The translations under genes and the position numbers were made by a program. Shown here one piece after another: positions 24,264 to 33,500 of a stretch of 64,000 nt of DNA. Below the pieces are notes generated by a model. It ran no database searches. It was not told the origin of the DNA and saw only the letters and a list, made by a program, of their open reading frames with translations. Position 1 is the stretch's first letter, and the number at the start of each line of letters is the position of its first letter. This DNA is from a virus, in IMG/VR virus record IMGVR_UViG_3300032069_000007, positions 16,288-80,287 of that record. One strand, written 5' to 3'.

Positions 24264-27009
24264 GAGCCACGTCAAAGGCCACTGGCGCAAGACGGGGAGG
24301 GGCAACAGGGTCTACGTCCGCCCTTACGACACTAAGGTTCAGAAGAAGCCGACAGAAGGAGCCGGGCGCCCGAATTACCCCCGAATTAGCCCCGAATTAC
24401 CCCCGAGTGCCCTCGCCCATCCGGAAATGGCCGCGGCCGTCGCCGCACCAGTCCTAGAACGCACCGGCCTGCTCGATGAGAACAAGAAGTACCGCCTGGC
24501 CTACAACGCCGATGCCGGCATGATGTGGACCTTGCTCAGGCAGCAGCACTACAAATTCCCCGTTGCGGCCGCCGGGACAATTCGTGAGACCCTTCAGAAC
24601 TCGCTGGACGCCATTCGGAAGCGGATCGACGCCGGGGAGATAACCGAAGGTCGGTATTCGGTCACCTGGGACCCTGACGAGGATCGCCCCGGCTTCGGCA
24701 AGCTCACCATCGAGGATAACGGCGGCGGGATGGGAATAGACCAGATTCAGGATCTTTACCTGACGGCTGGCGGTTCCGGCAAGCGCGGAGACAAAGGCAC
24801 TCTCGGCGGTTTCGGAGTTGCCAAGGTCATCATACTCGGCACGGTTGCGACGTCCGAGGCTGAACTCCTTGATGACCAGAAGGGAAAGACTGGCCGCTGG
24901 ACGCTCGAGAGCCGCGACTACCGGATCACGAGCGATATGATGGGCCGGGCGGACATTCGCGGCAAGGAACTGAAGACTGACAGTTACCTCGATGGTCTGA
25001 AGCTGACCTTCGAGGGGTTCATCCAGGGTATGGACAAGTGGGGGGCAGATCAGGCCCTCAAGCAAGCCATCGAGCTAAGCGAGTTCCCCGACGACGTGAA
25101 AGTGACGTTCAACGGGACCGAACTGCCATCGAAGTTGACGCTCTCTCCCGAAAACGAAAGCCCGTACAGTCTCCCGGAGGTGAAGGGCAACACGGTCGCA
25201 TTGCACTGGGTTGCTGATGACAGGCTGTATGGCCTACAGACGGCCGTCCGCTTTTGCAAGGGCGACCAGAAGTTGTTTCAGTTCGTGGAGTCGCGAGGCG
25301 GCCCGATCGCTGGCTGGCTCGTAGTAGACGTCACGACACCTCACGCGCCAGCCGATGACGACTATCCCTTCAACACTGCGCGGTGCGCGCTGTCCTCAGA
25401 GATGAGAGAAGCGGTCAACGCCGTCGTGCAACATTACATCGCGGACCCGCTCTCGGCGACACTGCCCCCGCCGGACTACCAGAACGTCATGCGCATCTCC
25501 GCACACGACCGCCGGAACACGACAGGTCGGACAATTGTGCTCCGCGGCGAGAAGGGCCACCCCCTGACCGATTACGATTGGAAGAAGCACCAGACTGTTG
25601 TCAAACTGTGGGGCGATTTGGTCGAATCACTCTACAGGCAGGCGGGATATGAGGCGATGCCGGAGGTCGGGATCGACACACAAGAAGAACACGATGCCTG
25701 TCACATGAGCAACCCGGACGGCACGTACGAGATCCTCCTGAATCCAGAGCACTTTCCAGAGCATTCCGAACCGATCACGCAGGCATTCTGGCTCAGGGAC
25801 ACCCTGATCCACGAAATGACGCACCGTAAGCGGCACGAGCACGACGAGTTCTTCGCAGCAGAAGAGAATTTGCTTCGCCATCGCCTCTCGGACCCGGAGG
25901 TGCTGGCCCGGACGTTCGCGGCGCTGGCGCCGTTAGGCGACATAGGGTTCAAACTGCCGGAATCGCGGCGGGAGGCGGGGGAAGCACTTTATCGCGGACA
26001 GGCGGAGGGGTTTTATCCTAACGGGGTGTTCACGAACTACGAGGGTCATATTCGCCAGGAGCTGGCCGACCTCTACGAGGACTACAAGCATGACCTGCCA
26101 GCACCGACAGAGGAAGAGGACCTGACCTACAGCCTCCAGTTCGACCCCGGATACGAGGTGGACCCCCTCCGTGGACCGAGGCTGTTCACGCAGGATTGGT
26201 GGCAGAAGTGGTTCGAGTACCAAAAGGCGGACGACCTGTACCAAAACCCAAGCAGCGACAAGGCCAGAGCGATCATCCGGCGGGGGTTGCTGTACGGACT
26301 CGCGCTGCTCGTAGCCGGGGCGCAAGAAAGGTACAGAGCGCTGGAGGAGGGCATGCAAGACATTCCAATGGCGCAGAGGAATGCGGCGCAAGAGTCGGAT
26401 CCCAAGGGCTACTATCACCATCGCCTTGCGACGTTGCAACTTCACGCGAGAACCGCAGATGTTTGGAGGAGCTACTTTCAGACCCTCCCGGCGAAGGTCG
26501 CCAGGCTACTCATGATCGAGCCAACCGTATTCGCCAAGCCGGAACCGCTGGGCACTGCCCGCCAAGCTACCCGGGCGCTCGTCGAGTCGGCGGCCGAGAA
26601 GGTGAGCGATCTCTTCTGGCGCAAATCAACAACGGCCAGCGACCCGCAAAAGTCCGACCTCTGGGATGAGGCACACCGCGCTGTGCAGCCAGGGAATTGG
26701 CGCTGGGCAGACAAGATGGAGACGTTCTCTTGGCTTGAGAAGACTGGCCTGGTCGGTGCTGACAATGCTGATCTGGTAGTCGAATACTTCCACGGGCTGG
26801 CGGGCGCCGCTGACCTGCGTGCGCGAGATCACGAAAGCCAGCAGAGCAAGGCCGAGGCGCTGGCTTACAAGGCGACGGCGGATGCGATCGCCCTGGCCTG
26901 CCGAGGCAAATCGCCAGGCCGGACCGAAGACAAGCAGCCCGTGCTTTTCTCTCTGGGTCCATTGCCAGCCTTGTTCGGCTTGAATGAGGAAGCAGAGAGG
27001 GCAGACTGA
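24241..27009 (+). CDS. Polyvalent protein with GHKL ATPase and HExxH metallopeptidase-like domains
   Basis: 922 residues from ATG 24241 (an upstream TTG at 24217 is less likely). It starts with the shared linker SHVKGHWRKTGRGNRVYVRP. Residues about 110-330 form an HSP90/histidine-kinase-like ATPase: N-box N120 in LQNSLDA, D159 in EDNGGGMG, then GTLGGFGVAK. Residues 524-528 are HEMTH, followed by a further H/E-rich run, as in zincin peptidases. The C-terminal third is helical with KS linkers. ATP-driven opening coupled to a peptidase could act on a host protein, but no target is visible. Expressed with the neighbouring giant proteins. Confidence 0.82.
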   Translation: MRTEELRKSHVKGHWRKTGRGNRVYVRPYDTKVQKKPTEGAGRPNYPRISPELPPSALAHPEMAAAVAAPVLERTGLLDENKKYRLAYNADAGMMWTLLRQQHYKFPVAAAGTIRETLQNSLDAIRKRIDAGEITEGRYSVTWDPDEDRPGFGKLTIEDNGGGMGIDQIQDLYLTAGGSGKRGDKGTLGGFGVAKVIILGTVATSEAELLDDQKGKTGRWTLESRDYRITSDMMGRADIRGKELKTDSYLDGLKLTFEGFIQGMDKWGADQALKQAIELSEFPDDVKVTFNGTELPSKLTLSPENESPYSLPEVKGNTVALHWVADDRLYGLQTAVRFCKGDQKLFQFVESRGGPIAGWLVVDVTTPHAPADDDYPFNTARCALSSEMREAVNAVVQHYIADPLSATLPPPDYQNVMRISAHDRRNTTGRTIVLRGEKGHPLTDYDWKKHQTVVKLWGDLVESLYRQAGYEAMPEVGIDTQEEHDACHMSNPDGTYEILLNPEHFPEHSEPITQAFWLRDTLIHEMTHRKRHEHDEFFAAEENLLRHRLSDPEVLARTFAALAPLGDIGFKLPESRREAGEALYRGQAEGFYPNGVFTNYEGHIRQELADLYEDYKHDLPAPTEEEDLTYSLQFDPGYEVDPLRGPRLFTQDWWQKWFEYQKADDLYQNPSSDKARAIIRRGLLYGLALLVAGAQERYRALEEGMQDIPMAQRNAAQESDPKGYYHHRLATLQLHARTADVWRSYFQTLPAKVARLLMIEPTVFAKPEPLGTARQATRALVESAAEKVSDLFWRKSTTASDPQKSDLWDEAHRAVQPGNWRWADKMETFSWLEKTGLVGADNADLVVEYFHGLAGAADLRARDHESQQSKAEALAYKATADAIALACRGKSPGRTEDKQPVLFSLGPLPALFGLNEEAERAD
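24372..24404 (+). repeat. Three iteron-like direct repeats inside coding sequence
   Basis: GAATTA(C/G)CCCC occurs three times with an exact 11-base period (24372, 24383, 24394), about one helical turn. It encodes the Pro/Asn linker between the N-terminal module and the ATPase domain. It may be only replication slippage, or a protein-binding iteron. Confidence 0.5.
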
Positions 27010-27260
27010 TGGTTGCCGGAAGCAGTCTAAGAGGTCTCAGGCCCGTACCGGGGGCACCGGGCCTGGACTGGGCGCGAATGGAAGTGTTTGAGGGCTGGCT
27101 CGTGTTTATCACGGACCAGATGAACTATGTCCAGTTCTTTGTCCCAATGGTCGCCGTACCCTCTGCGAGGTCTGTAGAATTCGCGGACGGCCTCGATTGG
27201 TGCCCGCCAGACGCCGTGACCACCGTGCTCGCTGAGTTGAGAAGGGAAGTGCTGAATTGA
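27009..27260 (+). CDS. Small hypothetical protein, 83 aa
   Basis: The ATG overlaps the preceding TGA (TGATG), so translation is coupled. The middle is hydrophobic (WLVFITDQMNYVQFFVPMVA) with an acidic, Trp/Pro-containing C-terminal half. No signal peptide or known motif. The role is unknown. Confidence 0.55.
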   Translation: MVAGSSLRGLRPVPGAPGLDWARMEVFEGWLVFITDQMNYVQFFVPMVAVPSARSVEFADGLDWCPPDAVTTVLAELRREVLN

Positions 27261-27541
27261 CTGTACAATATGACACTCCACCGGACATGATGCCGGAGAT
27301 CAACCGCCTTCTGGTGCTCGCCGTCGGGTCGGTGAGGAGGGCGCATTTCGCGCAGGTGTTCCGGGCCGAGGTCGGGCCGCTGTTCGAGGGCCTGTCGAGC
27401 CTCCGGTACGACCAGATCGAGGAAGCGTTCCTGGACCAGATGGAGGCGGCATTCGACCTAGCTGGCAGTGTGCGGGATGCCTTTCAACTTAGAGATCGAT
27501 TGACAGCGGAGAGTGACCCACAAGATGGCAACCGTGGTTAA
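27257..27541 (+). CDS. Small hypothetical helical protein, 94 aa
   Basis: TTG start overlapping the previous TGA (TTGA). Helical throughout, with LLVLAVGSVRRAHFAQVFRA and DQIEEAFLDQMEAAF. Its end overlaps the start of the intein-bearing helicase gene. No recognised family; placement suggests a partner of the giant proteins. Confidence 0.55.
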   Translation: MTVQYDTPPDMMPEINRLLVLAVGSVRRAHFAQVFRAEVGPLFEGLSSLRYDQIEEAFLDQMEAAFDLAGSVRDAFQLRDRLTAESDPQDGNRG

Positions 27542-30500
27542 GGTCTTAGGCAGGCAGGGCAACCGGCTCAACATCGCGCGCCGGGAGTGCTCCTGCGAGG
27601 TCAAGTTGCCGTTTGGCCTGCGCTTCACCGACGGCGGCAAGATGCACCGGGTCCACGTCTGCCCGCAGTGCGAGCGCCTCCACGGGTACGAGGACATCCG
27701 TAAGGGAACCCTGCTGCGCAGTCAAGTCGTCTTCGCCCCCGGGTTGCCGCTCTTATCGAAGGCACTCGAGCTCAAGGCCGGCCAGCGCTGGGTAACGCTG
27801 CATCCGGATGCCGAGAACCCAGAAAACTACGTCCACGTCCTGATCCAAGAGCACCCCGATGGCACAGCAAGCGTCATTCGGGGAGCTGAGGGCAAGCTCA
27901 ACTACCTGCGGCTGACAAAACTCAAATCGCCGGAGGACTGGCAGGAATCCGGAAAGCGCCTTGCCGAGGAGCGCGAGAGGCGGCGGAAAGAGCGTGAGGC
28001 CGCGATGACCGAAGAGGAGCGCCAGACCACGCACGACGTAGAAGCTGGCATACTGGCCCGCAAGGAGCTGGAGGACGCCAAGTACGTATCGCAGGTGATG
28101 GAGGCGCACGGGATAGGCGAGTCCGACTGGAAGCTCGAAGAAAAGACCTTGGTAGCCCTGCCGGGGAAGTCACGCGAGATGGCCGAGAAGCAGCACCTCC
28201 GCAAGATGGTCACGGTGGCGAACAAGCTCGTGGACCGCACGCGCAAGGATCTGCTGGACGCTCACGACCGATTGGCCGAAGCCGAGCTCGGCGATATGCC
28301 GCTCGGGGACGTAGGTATCGAGCGGCCACTCGAGGGCAAAGGAAGCGGGTATATCGCCGCAGTCGAGAACGCGGCAGAGGCGGCTGGTCTAAGCGTCAGG
28401 CAGAAGATCGCGGAGAAGGAGGACATAAGCTGGAGAGGGTTCCTTGACCGAAGCGACGGCGATCCTCTCAAGGCTGCCGAGAAGCTCGCAGCGGTCCAGC
28501 GCCTGCACGCAGCGCTCCGCGAGGTTCGTGAACCGATCAAGGAGCTCAGAACCGCCGGCCTATTGGATAGGCCGCTGAAACCGGAACTTCCGCCAACCGA
28601 GAAGATCGCTGACATCCTCGTGGCGCAGAAGCAGCACACCGACTACGAGCGGCAGTACCGACAGGTGAAGGGTGAGATAGAGGAACACGGGGTTCCCAAG
28701 GCCGCTCTTGAGGTCGTGACGGAACTCAGGCCGGAGGAGGTCGAGGAGATCATCAGGGCCGCTGCCGCAAAGCCCTTAGACGAGGAAGCCGCCAAGGACA
28801 AGGTCGCCGAGGAACTGGCCGAGGATGCGATGCAGCGTGCGGCCGAGAGGCTGCTTGCGACCGCCGACAAGGAGGAGGCCCTTCAGCCACTCCGCAAATA
28901 CGTGACGATGGGGCATTACGACAGTTTGAACCGCTCCTGCCTCGCGGCAACGCGCACCCCCCTGCCCCTCGGCCGTCTTCAGGCCGACATCCTGGGACCA
29001 GAGGCCAGTGCCCAGGTGCTCGCCGCCCATCTCAGAGAAACGCTCTCGGACACGGATTACAGGGCAGCACTCCACGGCGTTGCCAACTACCATCGCAACT
29101 ATCAGCGGCAGGCAAGCGAACAGGCCCTCCAGTCGTACGCGTCGACAAAGCAGCAGGCCGACGAACTCTCCGAGCGCCCGATATCCGACATCGGGTCTCT
29201 TGTTGAGGCACAGGTTGCGAATGCCGACCGGATTGACCTCGTTGACGAGGCGCGGGAGACTCTCGGCGTGGCGCTCGGACGGCTGGAAGCTACGGCTGCG
29301 CTTGTCCAAGCGCTTGAGCTTCAACACGCACGCAAGGGAGTGCCGGAAGAGCTGCGGGTTCCGCTCGGTGCTATCTCAAATCAGCAGGCCATTGCGCAAG
29401 CGCGCGTGCTGGGACTCAGCCACCCTGTCATGGAGGAGATGGAGCCGGGGGTGGAACCCGATTACCGAATCGACTCCGACGGCGTCAACAAGTTCCTGAC
29501 TATCTTGCCGAACGGGGCAGCCAAGCTCGTGACGAAGCCCGATCGGGAGCTCGCAGAGAAGCACGCACTCGCAACCGAGATCAAATCAGGTAGGCGGGAT
29601 CAGAGGCACTGGCTCCCCGCAGGAATTGTCTCGAGGCCGCAGAGCACATTCGAGGATCCCGAGAAGCGCGCGGTGCAGTTCTCGGAACCGCTCGAACTCA
29701 GGCCCAAAATGCGGTATGCGGAGGTCAACCGCGGACTCAAGCACTATATCGCGCGGCGTCTAGCGGACGGCCAGGACCCTGAGAGCCTGCGTTCCGACCT
29801 GCTTTCGGCAGAGTTCACCGCGGACCTGCCGGACGATCTTCTGGGAGACGGCGGCGGATCCTACTACAAGGCCCTAAGCGACCTCGGCTGGTTCACCTAC
29901 AACCAGGTAGAAAACAAGTCCCCGGAGGGGCTGGAGGCCATAGCCGAACACGCAGTTGAGGAGTACGAACGCGAACACGGGGCGTCTGAGGAGGTCGCCG
30001 CCCTCAACTCGCAGTCCATCCCACTGAAAGACAGCCCGGTGTGCTACGAGGCTCTCTACAGGGCCGTTGCGGCTCACCCCGAAGCCAGGGTAGCGTTCAA
30101 GGCTCTCTCCGAGCTGACGCCGGAGGAGCGCGGGCTGATCCAGCGCTTCTTCTACCGGGTCATGACCGAGGAGAAGTCGCCCCAGGAAGAGGCTGAGGAG
30201 AAGAGGCTTACCGCAAGACCGACCCAGGCCCCGGCTAGGCAGGAGGCGCTGTGGGCCGAGCAAGAGGTGCCCGCAGAGACGACGGAGGCCCGGAAACCCG
30301 CCAAGCCAGGACGCGAGACCCCGTGGACCCGCTACGTCAAGGCGCAGGGATCTGTCCAACATGCCTATGAGAGTGTCCAGGACGTCATGAGAGGCGCCGT
30401 CTCGGCGCAGTTCGCCAAGCACATGGGAGGCATACTTGGCCGCGAGCTGAAGACCGGCAACAAGCGCATCGCAAACTGGGATGACCACCTTCTCGGGCTC

Positions 30501-33500
30501 GTTTCTCCAGAACGACAACAGCAGCTCCTGGAGGCGCGGCAGGCAGAAATGGCGCGCAAGCACGCGAGGGTCGCGACTCGCGCCCGGGGCAAGTTCGCAA
30601 CGGAGGAGCGGCTCGGCATCAGGCGTGAACGCGCGGAGGCCCTCGATCGGGCCATCCGTGGAGCTGCGCTCTCGCTGTTCAAGGAGAAGCCGCTGCCCGC
30701 GATCGAGCGGGTTACGATCGGCGCCCGGGCGGAGAAACAGCTCCAGTCCATCTTCCCCTACGTTGCCCAGAACTTTGAGGTTGACCGGCCGGTAGACATC
30801 CCTCACGATGTAAATATGAGCGAAGGTGAGATGGTAAAGCAGCAGCGCGCGGTGAAGCTGATCGAGGGCCTGAAGCGGCTTTCGCTCAACCTGGGCGTCG
30901 GCACCGGCAAGACCCTGGTCGCGTTGGGCAGCTTCTCAGACCTGCAAGCACGCGGCGCAGTCAACCGCGCCATCTTCGCTGTGCCAGCCAGCCTTACGGC
31001 GCAGTTCGGGTGCGTTCGGGGCGACACGGAACTCTGTGACCCTATCCGCGGACTCACCATGACATTTGAGGAGTGGCTGCTTTCGGGCCTGAGGCCCTTT
31101 GTCTGGACCCGGGCCGCGGGTGGACAAGTAACCATCGAACTGGCGTCTCGCCCATTCCTGAAGGGCCTTGATCGGATGTATCGCGTGGAGACGGACGATG
31201 GAGCGTCAATTGTTGTGACCGCAAAGCATCGCTTCCTTACGCCGAAGGGTTGGAGGCCGTTGTGCGAGTTGCCCGTCGGCTCGCTTGTTTCTTGCGCCGT
31301 CGCTCTGAAGCGTGCAACAAGCGATGCTCACGGTGGCTCCCGAGCAACTGGAGATTATCGATCCGGTTGTCATCCTTTTGGCCATTACGGTGATGAACGA
31401 GCTCATCCGGCTCCAGATAACGGCCAACGTGCTTTTCCATTATCAGGCGGTGCTCGAGATAGTAACCCAGTGAATTTGCCTGAGGGTGGTCCGGCACAAA
31501 CAACGCGATGTAGCCAGCAGAACGCCGAATCCGACCTCCCTTCCAGTTGTTTGCCTTTTCGCCCTTGTGACGGTTGGCATTGCCGAGTCTTGGAACGTCG
31601 AGCTTCTTCAGGCGAAGCCGAACCGCATCCTCGCTTGCGCCGTTATCCAAAATGCGGGCTATCTCCGAACACGACCGCCCCTGCTCAGCCAACTCTCGCA
31701 ACCGCTCGTCGCTCCACTCGTACCCAGGTGGCCTGCGCCCGTTCAGGCGGAGTTTCCGCATTCGACGAAGGACGGTCGCTTGTGTTGTCCCAAAGTAACG
31801 AGCCAGCCAAGATAGCGATCTCCCTTCTTGAACGAAGCGGCGGAGGTCGTTCTCATCTATGGAATGAGGTCGACGACCAGTGCGCAGAGCCTCGGAAAGC
31901 CCAAGAGCCCTCACCCGACGAGCCAAGTAGCTCTGACTCCTCCCGGTCTGCCGTGACATCCAAATGCAGGTTCGATCCTCGGCAACCCAATCCCGCAGTT
32001 GCTGATCCGGGACGGCGGCGTATTCTGGGAGACTTGGCGGAGTCAGTCCCAATTCAAGCAAGCGCCGCCGAAGCGTGTGCCGTGCAAGGCCGAATTGGCG
32101 CTCCATCCAAGCCAGCGACCTTCCCTGGCTGTGGTAGCGCCTCAATGCCGTTTCATCAACCTGTTTCGTCGGTTGGCTCATGCACCCAGTATAGCACAAT
32201 TCGCAACATCTCGGAAGTGGGGCTTGCCCTTGTCTTCGACATCGCAGTTGCACGGACACACAACTACTGGGCTGGCGGGTTCTGGAATCACAATTCGGAA
32301 GCCTTGAGGTTCTACGAACCTGGCAGGTTCAAATGGTTCGCCGACCCGACGGCCAGCGCTGAGGACCGCCGGGCCGCCTATACTGATCCCGATCGGCAGA
32401 TATGCGTTGTCACCCATCAGGCCCTCAGAGACGACCTCGTCTGGGCGGTGGGCCAGGATCGGTTCGGGGGCAATGTACGAAAAGCGGAAGACTGGATGCG
32501 TGCGGCTCCCGAGGACGAACGCAGGCACGAGGTACGTGCGGCAGCGGAGAAACAAGGGTGGAAGTGGGACATGTGTTTGCCGTACGAGGCTCCGGTGGCG
32601 ATGGCGGACGGAACAACTCGCAGGATCGGAGATCTCGTGGAATCCCGATCAAGCGATCCCGTGCTGTCACTCAACCTTCAGAGCGGTAGGTTGGAGGCCA
32701 AGTCAGTGTCCGATTGGTTGCGCTTGGAGTGCCCGCACCCCCAACTCTACCGAATCCTCGCGGGCGAAGCAAGCGTGATATGCACAGGTGATCATAAGAT
32801 ATGGACACTCGGTAGGGGGTATGTCCGCGCTTGCGAGGTGCGAGTAGGTGACCGACTTTTGGCTTTACAACCGACCGACTCTCTGCTAGAATTGGAACAC
32901 GATACCTTGAACCGGGGTGACAGAAATGGCAGTGAGGGATATGTTGGTCGGAACGCTTCTGGGCGATGCCTCGATGGGCCAGAGCGCTGCCGGGACGCCG
33001 CGAGTAACGATCAAGCACTGTCCCGCGCAAGAGGATTATCTATTCCACAAGTACGATCGACTGAGATCAATATGCCCATCTGCGCCGAAGTTCGTCAGGA
33101 ACGGGGGATGGGGCGGCGACCTCTGGGTCTTTCAGACGAGCTGCCTGGATTGGTTGCGGCAGTACCGGGAGATGATGTGGCGCGACGGGAGGCGTCGGAT
33201 TGCCGACGCCGTGAAGGATCACTTGACCCCGGAGGCACTGGGTTACTGGTATATGGACGACGGTTCGCTGTCGAACGGGTGTGCCACACTCAGCACACAC
33301 AGGTATTTGCGGGAAGATCAACGGAAGCTGCGATCTTGGATCCGCCAACTGTACGAGATCGAGGTTCTGGAACGCTACGACCGAAGGCACGACCGGTTTT
33401 ATATGGCGATGCGCAGAGAGGCGACGCGCCGGTTTGTGGCACTTCTGAGTCCCCACGTGCCGGAGTCCATGAGATACAAGCTGAATGTGCCGAATGCGGA

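Larger units (their letters stand above)
31011..32294 (+). other. Intein 1 (428 aa) in helicase motif Ia
   Basis: Starts at Cys1 (TGC 31011) in [15 protein letters not shown]. Block B is [16 protein letters not shown] with TxxH. Block F/G is [20 protein letters not shown] then NHN, with Asn at 32292-32294. The +1 extein residue is Ser. All splicing residues are present, so it should be active. The section between block B and block F has no endonuclease in frame. It is the antisense of the HNH gene and reads as low-complexity Ser/Pro/Arg sequence that would form a long, probably unstructured insert in the precursor. Confidence 0.88.
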
